A stretch of 64,000 nt of DNA from Hahella sp. HNIBRBA332 (GTDB taxonomy: Bacteria; Pseudomonadota; Gammaproteobacteria; Pseudomonadales; Oleiphilaceae). Location: NCBI RefSeq assembly GCF_030719035.1, contig NZ_CP132203.1, positions 6,463,501-6,527,500 of the forward strand. The letters run 5' to 3'. The notes under the pieces were generated by a model. It ran no database searches and was not told the DNA's origin. It saw only the letters and a program-made list of their open reading frames with translations. Shown piece by piece: positions 34,964 through 42,634 of this stretch (the first letter of the stretch is position 1; each line of letters begins with the position of its first letter). Position numbers and translations under genes: made by a program.

Positions 34964-36637
34964 TTAGCTCCCGGAACCGTTGGCTTTGCGGAATTTCTCT
35001 ACCAGTGCGGCGCTGGATGGGTCAAGCGCATCTGTCGACGCGCCGGTGTCCAGCAGCATGGGCAATATACTGTCGCTGAGTTGTTTGCCCAGCTCTACGC
35101 CCCACTGATCAAAAGAATTCAAATTCCAGATAACTCCCTGCACGAAAACTTTTTGTTCATACAAAGCGATCAGTGCGCCGAGCGTATGCGGATTGATTTC
35201 TTCCATCACCAGCGTGTTGCTGGGACGGTTGCCAGGAATCACTTTATGAGGCGCCAGCTCGTCTGCACGCTCTGATGACATGCCTGCGTCAAGCAGTTCC
35301 TGACGCGCTTTCTCAAGAGACTTGCCGCACATTAATGCCTGACTTTGCGCAAAGCAATTGGAGGCCAGCATGGCGTGATGGCGTCCGGCGGGCTTGTGGG
35401 ATCTCAGCGGAAGTATGAAGTCCGCTGGCGTCCAGCGTGTGCCTTGATGCAGTAACTGGTGATAGGCATGCTGGCCGTTAGTGCCAGCGCCGCCCCAGAT
35501 AATCGGGCCTGTGGCGTAGTCGACGCTAACCCCTGCGCGATTGACGCCTTTGCCGTTGCTTTCCATATCAACCTGTTGCAGGTGCGCAGGAAGATTCTCA
35601 AGCGTCTGGTCATAGGGCAGGATAACGTAGCTGTCCGCGCCCAGGAAATTGTGATACCAGATGCCCAGCATGCCCATCAATACCGGCATATTTTGCTCAA
35701 GCGGCGCTGTTTTGAAATGCTGATCCATGGCTTCTGCACCGGCGAGCAAATCTCTGAAGGCTTTCATACCAACCTGCAGCGCAATGGGCAAACCAATGGC
35801 GGACCATAATGAGTAGCGTCCACCCACCCAGTCCCACATCGGGAATACATTTTCCGCGTCGATACCGAAATCACGGGCGCGCTGTACGTTGCTGGAAACT
35901 GCGACAAAATGCTTGCTCAGTCCCGCTTCAGAACCGCCTTCGCGTAAATACCATTCGCGAGCGGTCATGGAGTTCGCCAGTGTCTCCTGAGTCGTGAAAG
36001 ACTTGGACTGGACGATGAACAAGGTGGTTTCTGGATTCAGGTTCTCAAGGGTGTAGGCAATATCAGAGCCGTCCACATTGGAGACGAAATGGCAGCGGAT
36101 GTTTTCCTGCCAATAAGGACGCAGTGCTTCCACTGCAACGCGAGGCCCCAGGTAAGAACCACCGATGCCGATACTGACGACATCGTTGATCGGCTTGCCG
36201 CTATACCCTAACCATTCGCCGCGGTGAACCTTGCTGACGAACTGCTCCATTTGCGCCAGGGCGCTGCGGATTTCTGGTTTGATATCCTGGCCATCCACCA
36301 GCACTGGCGTATCGGAGCTGTCACGTAGTGCGGTATGGAGAACCGCGCGACCTTCCGTATGGTTGATTGGCTCGCCAGCGAACATAGCGTCGATGGACTT
36401 TCTCATCCCTGCGTCTTCAGCCAGTTTTACCAGCATTTCAAGCGTGGCGGAGTTTGCTCTATTCTTGGAGTAGTCCAGAGTGAGCCCCGCCGCACTGAGA
36501 GAGTAGCTTTGAACTCTAGCGGGATCGCGGTGAAAGTAATCCAGAATATGGTCGTTGGCGGTGTCTGCAGCATGTTGCTGCAATGCCCGCCAGCTTTCTT
36601 TAGCCTTATCGTTAAGCGTTTGAGGCGTGTCTTGCAT
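34964..36637 (-). CDS. pgi: Glucose-6-phosphate isomerase
   Basis: A full-length 557-residue phosphoglucose isomerase, interconverting glucose-6-phosphate and fructose-6-phosphate. Family signatures are present: VSIGIGGSYLGPRVAVEAL, the PROSITE-like FVSNVDGSDIAYTLENLNPE, DWVGGRYSLWSAIGLP, catalytic Glu in NGKGVNRAGVSVD context and GVIWNLNSFDQWGVELGKQL near the end. It is the last gene of the pcnB-folK-panB-panC-pgi cluster, 33 bp after panC, and convergent with the HPPK gene. Confidence 0.97.
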   Translation of the reverse strand: MQDTPQTLNDKAKESWRALQQHAADTANDHILDYFHRDPARVQSYSLSAAGLTLDYSKNRANSATLEMLVKLAEDAGMRKSIDAMFAGEPINHTEGRAVLHTALRDSSDTPVLVDGQDIKPEIRSALAQMEQFVSKVHRGEWLGYSGKPINDVVSIGIGGSYLGPRVAVEALRPYWQENIRCHFVSNVDGSDIAYTLENLNPETTLFIVQSKSFTTQETLANSMTAREWYLREGGSEAGLSKHFVAVSSNVQRARDFGIDAENVFPMWDWVGGRYSLWSAIGLPIALQVGMKAFRDLLAGAEAMDQHFKTAPLEQNMPVLMGMLGIWYHNFLGADSYVILPYDQTLENLPAHLQQVDMESNGKGVNRAGVSVDYATGPIIWGGAGTNGQHAYHQLLHQGTRWTPADFILPLRSHKPAGRHHAMLASNCFAQSQALMCGKSLEKARQELLDAGMSSERADELAPHKVIPGNRPSNTLVMEEINPHTLGALIALYEQKVFVQGVIWNLNSFDQWGVELGKQLSDSILPMLLDTGASTDALDPSSAALVEKFRKANGSGS

Positions 36638-36670
36638 TGTTTTGAATTTCCTTGGGATTGATGATGGATA

Positions 36671-37522
36671 TCAACCTAGGTGTACGCTGATGTTGTCGAT
36701 AAGCCTTGTCGTTCCCAGATAGGCTGCCGCAAGTATCGTAATGTCGCTGTCGCTGGCGACAGCCGGAGACAGAGTGTCGCTGTTCACGATATTGAAGTAG
36801 TCAGGAACGAAGCCGGCTTCTGTCAGTTTATTGTTGGCTTCTGCGCTGATAGCGGCAAAGTCCTTGTCGCCATTTTCGATCTGCTCCGCACTTTCTTGCA
36901 GGAGCTTGTACAGCAATGGCGCCGTTTGGCGTTGTTCGGCGGAAAGGTAGCCATTGCGGGAGCTCATCGCCAGACCGTCCGCTTCCCTCAGGGTTGGGCC
37001 GCTCTCAATGACGATGGGGAGATATAGGTCGCGGGTCATTTTGCGGATGACCGCCAATTGCTGAAAGTCTTTTTCACCAAATATGGCGACATCCGGCTGC
37101 ACCATGTTGAACAGCATGGATACGACGGTCGTGACGCCAGTAAAGTGCCCGGGACGGCTGGCGCCGCAGTGAAGCTCGCTCAGCGCCGGTGTAATGACTT
37201 TGGTGTGGCGCTCCAATCCCTCGGGGTACAGCTGATTGACTTCCGGAGTGAACAAAAGATGGTTGCCGGCGGCGACCAACTTTTCTTTGTCTGCGTCCAG
37301 GGTTCTCGGATACTTATCCAGATCCTCGTTTGCCCCGAATTGCAGCGGGTTAACAAAAATGGAAGTCACCACATAGTCGCACACCTCCTTGGCTTGTTTG
37401 ACAAGGCTGACGTGTCCCGCGTGCAAATTGCCCATAGTGGGCACCAGTCCGATGCGTTTCCCTTGCGTGCGCTGCTGCCGGATTGCGGCGCGCAGGTCTT
37501 TAATCCTGTGGATGGTGATCAT
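36671..37522 (-). CDS. panC: Pantothenate synthetase PanC
   Basis: PanC joins pantoate and beta-alanine using ATP. The 283-residue protein has the HIGH-like GNLHAGHVSLVKQAKE, FVNPLQFGANEDLDKYPRTL, the GEKDFQQLAVIRKM nucleotide loop and the KMSK-like AMSSRNGYLS. Its start codon overlaps the panB stop in an ATGA, so the two are translationally coupled. No panD lies between panC and pgi, unlike the Pseudomonas aeruginosa order. Confidence 0.97.
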   Translation of the reverse strand: MITIHRIKDLRAAIRQQRTQGKRIGLVPTMGNLHAGHVSLVKQAKEVCDYVVTSIFVNPLQFGANEDLDKYPRTLDADKEKLVAAGNHLLFTPEVNQLYPEGLERHTKVITPALSELHCGASRPGHFTGVTTVVSMLFNMVQPDVAIFGEKDFQQLAVIRKMTRDLYLPIVIESGPTLREADGLAMSSRNGYLSAEQRQTAPLLYKLLQESAEQIENGDKDFAAISAEANNKLTEAGFVPDYFNIVNSDTLSPAVASDSDITILAAAYLGTTRLIDNISVHLG

Positions 37523-38313
37523 ATGTTGAAGCTGTGCTCCTCCGCCGGAAATGCGCCGCTCTTAACGGCTTCCACGTAACCCTTAAACGCTACTTGAATA
37601 GAATCGGAACCGGCAAGGAAGTTTTTGACGAACTTCGGTTTTTTGCCTGCGCCGACTCCTAAAAGATCGTGCATAACCAGTACTTGCCCGTCAGTGTATG
37701 GGCCTGCTCCAATGCCGACGACCGGCGCGCAGACTTCTTCCGTCAATTGCTTGGCGAGCTTGGTAGGTACGCATTCCAGCAATAATATGTCAGCGCCGGC
37801 TTGTTCCAAAGCCTTGGCGTCTTCCAGCATCAACTGGGCCTGGCTTGCTTCTTTGCCTTGCACTTTGTAGCCGCCGAACTTGTTGACGGATTGCGGCGTT
37901 AGCCCCAAATGAGCGCATACTGGGACGCCTTGGCGGGAAAGATGGGCAATGGCGTCACAAAGCCAGGCTCCGCCTTCCAGTTTCACCATGTGCGCGCCCG
38001 CCTGCATGAGCTGCTTGGCCCCGGCCATAGCCTGCTCTGGCGTGCCGTAACTCATAAAAGGCATGTCGGCGATGATAAACGCGTTGCGCGCGCCGCGTTT
38101 GACCGACGCCGTATGGTAAACCATGTCTTCCAGGCGAACTGGAACTGTGCTGTCGTGACCCTGTAAAACCATGCCGAGCGAATCGCCGACCAATATTACC
38201 TCAACGCCTGCCTGATCCATTTCGTAGGCGAAGGTGGCGTCGTAGGCGGTCATTACCGCGAATTTTTCGGATTTTTTCTTGAGGTCCAGGAGGGTGCTCA
38301 GAGTGATGGACAT
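37519..38313 (-). CDS. panB: Ketopantoate hydroxymethyltransferase PanB
   Basis: PanB makes ketopantoate from ketoisovalerate and methylene-tetrahydrofolate. The 264-residue TIM-barrel protein contains MTAYDATFAYEMDQAGVEVI, LVGDSLGMVLQGHDSTVPV with the magnesium Asp, ADMPFMSYGTPEQA, KLEGG and the base Glu in LLLECVPTKLA. The frame extends nine codons further, but the ATG at 38313 (MSITLSTLLDLKKK) is the usual start. It is followed by panC with a 4-bp overlap. Confidence 0.96.
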   Translation of the reverse strand: MSITLSTLLDLKKKSEKFAVMTAYDATFAYEMDQAGVEVILVGDSLGMVLQGHDSTVPVRLEDMVYHTASVKRGARNAFIIADMPFMSYGTPEQAMAGAKQLMQAGAHMVKLEGGAWLCDAIAHLSRQGVPVCAHLGLTPQSVNKFGGYKVQGKEASQAQLMLEDAKALEQAGADILLLECVPTKLAKQLTEEVCAPVVGIGAGPYTDGQVLVMHDLLGVGAGKKPKFVKNFLAGSDSIQVAFKGYVEAVKSGAFPAEEHSFNI

Positions 38314-38400
38314 GCAATCATCCTGTACTGTTGGAGGCAATAGACTAAATGGAAACCTGACGTGAATAAAGTCCCGGATGCGTTGAGGCGTCGTTGCGCC

Positions 38401-38883
38401 CTACTGAATACGCTCAATGCCTTCTTGCGGTAAGGTCGCAAGCAGGGCGGATATCGATCCGATGCCCGGAATGACGCAGTTCGGCGCAATTTCAGCTAGG
38501 GGAATTATAACGAAGTTACGTTCGTGCATGGCGTAGTGAGGTATGGTCAGTACGTCGCTGTCGATGACTTGTTCGCCAAATAACAGCAAATCCAGGTCCA
38601 GGGTTCTGGGGCTCCAGCGCTCGCCTTGGCGTACGCGGCCTTGATTGTTCTCGATCGTCTGTAGCTCACGCAACAGGGCGAGAGGCTCCAGACTGGTTTC
38701 CAATTGCGCGACGGCGTTGACATACCAGGGCTGATCAGGCGCGCCGAGCGGCGCACTGCGATACAGGCTGGACGCCTGCAGTAATTGGACGCCGGATATG
38801 TCTTCTAAAGCACTTAGAGCCTGGTGCAGCTGTTGTTCAGGCAGGCTTAGGTTGCTGCCCAGGCCGACAAAGCAGATTGTCAT
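38401..38883 (-). CDS. folK: 6-hydroxymethyl-7,8-dihydropterin pyrophosphokinase FolK
   Basis: The canonical 160-residue FolK of the folate pathway: MTICFVGLGSNLSLPEQQLH at the start, NAVAQLETSLEPLALLRELQ, then the family signature ERWSPRTLDLDLLLFGEQ with two magnesium-binding aspartates, and MHERNFVIIPLAEIAP. Its start overlaps the pcnB stop by 4 bp (ATGA). This is the copy expected from Pseudomonas synteny; another HPPK gene lies beside folB. Confidence 0.95.
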   Translation of the reverse strand: MTICFVGLGSNLSLPEQQLHQALSALEDISGVQLLQASSLYRSAPLGAPDQPWYVNAVAQLETSLEPLALLRELQTIENNQGRVRQGERWSPRTLDLDLLLFGEQVIDSDVLTIPHYAMHERNFVIIPLAEIAPNCVIPGIGSISALLATLPQEGIERIQ

Positions 38884-40253
38884 TGCGACGGCGCACTGTT
38901 GTTGGTGCGGCGTGGTCGTCTGCGCGGACGTCTGCGCCCACCGGAGCCATCCCGTTTAGGGCCTTGCTGCTGTAATTTGCTGCGCCCCTGGTCATCGGCT
39001 TCCTGATAGCGCGTCCACCATTCGCCAAGTCCTTGCAGGTCTTCTCCGCTTTGTTCGCGTAAGACCAGGAAGTCGTAGGCGGCGCGGAAGCGGGGATGCT
39101 CTACCAGGCCCTGCAAACGCTTGCTTTGTTTACGAGGCAGACGAAGCTGTAATTCCCAGATTTCGCGCATGGGCTGGCTGAAACGTTTGGGCAACGCGGT
39201 ATGTTTGACCTGCTGCGCCAGCACTTTGTCGATTGCTTTGTGCATAGCCTGCATGGGCGGTAAGCCGTCATCCAGATAGCGTTGCTGTAGCCTCTGCATT
39301 GGAGACCACAGCATAGCGGCGTACAAAAACGCGGGGGTGACCGGCTTGTCCTGAGCAATTCGCTTATCTGTGTTGCGCAGCGCCTGCAGAATCAGTTTTT
39401 CCGCATGGGGGTGCTCGCTTTCCAGCAGGCGGTCAGTTTCTGGAAACAGAAACTTGAATAAGTCGAACTGACGCAGAATTTCGAATGTGCGTACAGCTTT
39501 ACCGGATAAGAAAAGCTTGAGTACTTCTTCAAACAAGCGCGCAGAGGGAATGTTGAGCAACAAGGGACCCAGCTCCAGGATAGGGCTGGCGGTACGTTCT
39601 TCTATTGAAAAATCCAGTTTTGCGGCGAATCTCGCGGCGCGCAGCATGCGCACAGGATCTTCCCGGTAACGGGTTTCAGGATCGCCGATCAGGCGCAGAA
39701 CCCGGTGTTCAATGTCTTCAATGCCACCTGCGTAGTCATAAATACTGAAATCTCTGACGCAGTAATAAAGCGCGTTAATGGTGAAGTCGCGGCGTAGCGC
39801 GTCTTCTTCCTGGTTACCATAGACATTGTCGCGCAGGATCTGACCTGAGTCGCTGGTAACGGCGTCGCCAGCGTCATCGCCGGCATTTTGATGGCCGGCG
39901 CGGAATGTTGCGACTTCTATGATTTCACGGCCGAAACGCACATGGGCGAGTCGGAAGCGACGTCCGATCAGGCGGCAGTTGTTGAACTGCTCGCGCACCT
40001 GTTCCGGAGTTGCGCTTGTTGCGACGTCGAAGTCTTTAGGTTGTGCGCCCAGTAATAGGTCGCGAACGCCGCCACCGACTAAAAAAGCGTCATAGTTGGC
40101 GCTGTTCAGGCGGTAGAGAACTTTCAACGCTGCAGGGCTGATCTGCTTGCGTGAGACTATATGGCTGTCGCGGGGGATAATTCGCAGTTTCAAAGGTTTT
40201 GCGCCGGCTTCTTTGCGTCCCGGTTTTATCAGGCCCATTAACTTTTTCAGCAT
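38880..40253 (-). CDS. pcnB: Poly(A) polymerase PcnB
   Basis: A 457-residue poly(A) polymerase I that adds 3' tails to RNAs and promotes their decay. The nucleotidyltransferase core shows FLVGGGVRDLLLGAQPKDFD and VATSATPEQVREQFNNCRLI (about residues 57-90), then RRDFTINALYYCVRDFSIYD and DPVRMLRAARFAAKLDFSIE. The C-terminal tail is very basic (GGRRRPRRRPRRTNN), as in E. coli PcnB. It begins a five-gene run with folK, panB, panC and pgi. The CrcZ-like RNA ends about 200 bp upstream on the same strand. Confidence 0.96.
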   Translation of the reverse strand: MLKKLMGLIKPGRKEAGAKPLKLRIIPRDSHIVSRKQISPAALKVLYRLNSANYDAFLVGGGVRDLLLGAQPKDFDVATSATPEQVREQFNNCRLIGRRFRLAHVRFGREIIEVATFRAGHQNAGDDAGDAVTSDSGQILRDNVYGNQEEDALRRDFTINALYYCVRDFSIYDYAGGIEDIEHRVLRLIGDPETRYREDPVRMLRAARFAAKLDFSIEERTASPILELGPLLLNIPSARLFEEVLKLFLSGKAVRTFEILRQFDLFKFLFPETDRLLESEHPHAEKLILQALRNTDKRIAQDKPVTPAFLYAAMLWSPMQRLQQRYLDDGLPPMQAMHKAIDKVLAQQVKHTALPKRFSQPMREIWELQLRLPRKQSKRLQGLVEHPRFRAAYDFLVLREQSGEDLQGLGEWWTRYQEADDQGRSKLQQQGPKRDGSGGRRRPRRRPRRTNNSAPSQ

Positions 40254-40459
40254 GACGATCTTGTGTCTATCAATACCAATGATTTCGAGGGCCGGAGTGT
40301 ACTCTTTTGTAACGGATATTGCGACAGCAAAAGCCGTGCCTCATGCGCCGTGGAATGTGGCTGAAAGGTGTTCAGACCCTATATGCTTTAAGCATAGCGC
40401 TGATGGGGCATTAGTCGACAAAAGACGGAAATTTAAGAAGAAAATGAGAAGAGGGGAGA

Positions 40460-40844
40460 ATAACTAAGGGGAAAGCAATGTTGCTTTCCCCCACTGAGAA
40501 GAAGGTTAGACTATTTTTTGTTTTTATTTTTGTCTTGGTCCCAAACGATTGGTCGCTCCACAATTAGAGCCTAGAGGAATTAGTTACAAACGGAACGCTT
40601 TGAATACTTCGAGTGATAATAGGGATTTGGATAGTGTTGTTTACGTCTAGAACGTCCACTGTTGTGGTTCTTCTTAATACTAGACACCCTACCCATACCT
40701 TGAAATACCACTAAAAAGCTCGGCATCCAAAACAATCAGTTCGCCACCCGTATTTTTATTTTTGTTCTGGGTTGTTCTTTTTGTTCACTCTGCTTTTTTA
40801 TTTTTATTTGTGCAGTTCAGTGCATTTTTATTTTTATTTTGCAC
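40460..40844 (-). ncRNA. crcZ: CrcZ-like Hfq/Crc decoy small RNA
   Basis: The segment between cbrB and pcnB, on their strand, carries at least six AAnAAnAA-type motifs. Read 5' to 3', four A-rich runs (each with AAAAAUAAAA) are framed by complementary arms: CAGUGCA/UGCACUG (40818-40846), CUGC/GCAG (40790-40815), ACCC/GGGU (40746-40772) and AGAC/GUCU (40508-40535). AAGAAGAA lies at 40668-40675. A near-perfect sigma54 promoter predicts a 5' end at about 40842-40844; a 9-bp hairpin at 40468-40491 closes it, giving about 385 nt. In Pseudomonas this locus encodes CrcZ (about 400 nt), activated by CbrB with RpoN. No protein-coding frame fits. Exact ends are inferred. Confidence 0.8.
40468..40491 (-). 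terminator. Terminator hairpin of the CrcZ-like RNA
   Basis: On the minus strand GGGGAAAGC pairs with GCTTTCCCC around a 6-nt loop, followed by TTAGTTATT, only moderately T-rich. The plus-strand side has no T tract, so the orientation favours the minus-strand RNA. Confidence 0.6.
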
Positions 40845-40852
40845 TGTAAGAG

Positions 40853-40868
40853 AGCATGGTGCGTGCCA
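40853..40868 (-). promoter_or_regulatory. Sigma54 promoter of the CrcZ-like RNA
   Basis: The minus strand reads TGGCACGCACCATGCT, which matches the RpoN consensus TGGCACG-N4-TTGCW at 11 of 12 positions, with GG and GC doublets at exact spacing. The predicted start falls at the first nucleotides of the first A-rich hairpin. CbrB encoded next door is a sigma54 activator. Confidence 0.8.
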
Positions 40869-40946
40869 AGAAATTAAAAAAACATTATAAAACAGCAATG
40901 TAGGTGTAAGTGTTCAAAAGTCATACGTGTTTTTGCTTACCTGAGT

Positions 40947-41003
40947 GTTACTAATGCCCACTGAAAGGGCATCATGGTGTTCCCCAAAGTAACGCTGGGT
41001 AAC
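40947..41003 (-). promoter_or_regulatory. Candidate CbrB enhancer region (GTTAC/GTAAC boxes)
   Basis: Plus-strand GTTAC at 40947-40951 and GTAAC at 40989-40993 and 40999-41003 form inverted and direct five-base repeats 80-150 bp upstream of the sigma54 promoter, where enhancer sites of sigma54 activators normally lie. A 6-bp hairpin (ATGCCC/GGGCAT) sits between them. That CbrB binds here is inference. Confidence 0.4.
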
Positions 41004-41208
41004 AACTCAAACTCAGTTGGTGTCACAAAGAGGGGCGCGAGGCGCATTTAGGCTGTTTTTTAATCAAAATTATGGCCCACATTAGTGAATATGCAAGTCA
41101 ACTTCGCGTAACAATTTAAGATTGTGAGCAATAAATGCGCGTGATCGACTGAAAGTTGATCAGAAAGAAACGATTTGGGGCGTGAGAATAGAGTCTATGG
41201 GGAGGCTG

Positions 41209-41229
41209 CAGCCCGGATGAGCCGGGCTG
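41209..41229 (-). terminator. Hairpin after cbrB
   Basis: Perfect 8-bp stem CAGCCCGG/CCGGGCTG with a 5-nt loop, 13 bp after the cbrB stop. It lacks a T tract, so it may terminate weakly or protect the mRNA end. Confidence 0.5.
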
Positions 41230-41242
41230 GCTGGGAAAAGTG

Positions 41243-42631
41243 TTACTTTGCGCTTTTTTTTGTGCGCGGTATGCCCAAACGCTGTCGACGCTCCCACAAA
41301 CTTTTTCGGCTGATGCCCAATTTGCGGGCTAACTCGGTTTCGCTCATGGTGTCCTGATTTTCCAGTACAAAGTGCTGGAAATAGTCCTCTAATGACAGGT
41401 CGGTGCCTTTATCCGCGCCTTTGGAGTTGGCCGGATTATCCATGCTCAGCATGCCCTCGGGGATATCCAGTTCGCCCTCCAGGTCAATCGCCAGTAGGTC
41501 CTTACCAATTTGGTCGCCGTCTGAGAGGATGACAGCGCGCTCCACGGCGTTCTCCATTTCTCGCACGTTACCTGGCCACTGGTAGCGGCGGATAAGAGTA
41601 AGGGCGTCCTTATCGAACTTAAGGTTGGGCTTATCCATGCGGTCGCCCATTTTGGCCAGCAGCATTTTAGCCAGACCGATGACATCGTCTTCCCGGTCGC
41701 GTAGTGGGGGAATGCGGAGCTGCATGACGTTAAGTCGGTAAAACAAGTCCTCCCGGAACTCGCCCACTTTCGTCATTGCCTTGAGGTTACGGTGCGTTGC
41801 TGCGATAAGGCGCACGTCCACCTGTTTGGACTGGGTGGAGCCGACCCGGCGAATCTCGCCCTCTTGGAGCACCCGTAATAAACGCGCCTGGGCTTCCAGT
41901 GGCAGTTCGCCGATTTCGTCGAGAAACAAGGTGCCGCCATCAGCCGCCTCTATCAGGCCGCTACGCGCACCCACAGCGCCGGTAAACGCGCCTTTCTCAT
42001 GACCGAATAGCTCGGATTCGATCAAGGTCTCTGGAATTGCTGCGCAGTTGACGCAGATGAGGGCTCCTTCCCTGCGTCGGCTCAACATGTGCAGGGCGCG
42101 AGCGGCCAGCTCTTTGCCCGTACCTGACTCGCCTTGAATCAGGACGGTGGTGTCAGTCGGAGCGACTTTACCGATCAAATCGAACAGCTTCAGCATTTCC
42201 GTGCATTCGCCGAACATCAGATCATTGATGTCCGCACGCGCTGAGGCGTTTTCCGCTTCGAGTTTGGGAGGTGAGGGCTTGGCCGGTCGTCGGTCCAAGA
42301 TGGATTTGATCGACGCCAGCATCTCGTCGTGATCGAAAGGTTTGGCGATATAGTCCACTGCGCCGAGTTTCATGGAATCCACGGCGGAGCGCAGGCTGGC
42401 GTAACTGGTCATGATCAGGACGGGAGTCTCGGTCGCCTGAATCAGATCGGTGCCGGGACGACCCGGGAGACGCAGATCGGAAATGATCAAATCCGGCTTG
42501 CTTTGCTCCGCAACTTCCAGGGCGCGATCAACGGAGTCCGCTTCGGCGACGGCGTAACCGTTATGCTGTAAGAGTCGCGTCAGGGCGGAGCGGATAATGC
42601 TCTCGTCTTCTACAATCAAGATTAAAGCCAT
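41243..42631 (-). CDS. cbrB: Sigma54-dependent response regulator CbrB
   Basis: A 462-residue NtrC-type activator. Receiver domain at residues 1-120 with the phospho-Asp in DLIISDLRLPGRPGTD and Lys in YIAKPFDHDEM; AAA+ domain at about 140-380 with Walker A GESGTGKELAARALH, the sigma54-contacting GAFTGAVGARSG loop and Walker B GGTLFLDEIGELP; Fis-type helix-turn-helix at the end (TELARKLGISRKSLWERR). In Pseudomonas CbrB activates crcZ and genes for amino acid and carbon use. It lies 3 bp after cbrA, and its expected target RNA is directly downstream. Confidence 0.93.
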   Translation of the reverse strand: MALILIVEDESIIRSALTRLLQHNGYAVAEADSVDRALEVAEQSKPDLIISDLRLPGRPGTDLIQATETPVLIMTSYASLRSAVDSMKLGAVDYIAKPFDHDEMLASIKSILDRRPAKPSPPKLEAENASARADINDLMFGECTEMLKLFDLIGKVAPTDTTVLIQGESGTGKELAARALHMLSRRREGALICVNCAAIPETLIESELFGHEKGAFTGAVGARSGLIEAADGGTLFLDEIGELPLEAQARLLRVLQEGEIRRVGSTQSKQVDVRLIAATHRNLKAMTKVGEFREDLFYRLNVMQLRIPPLRDREDDVIGLAKMLLAKMGDRMDKPNLKFDKDALTLIRRYQWPGNVREMENAVERAVILSDGDQIGKDLLAIDLEGELDIPEGMLSMDNPANSKGADKGTDLSLEDYFQHFVLENQDTMSETELARKLGISRKSLWERRQRLGIPRTKKSAK

Positions 42632-42634
42632 AGC

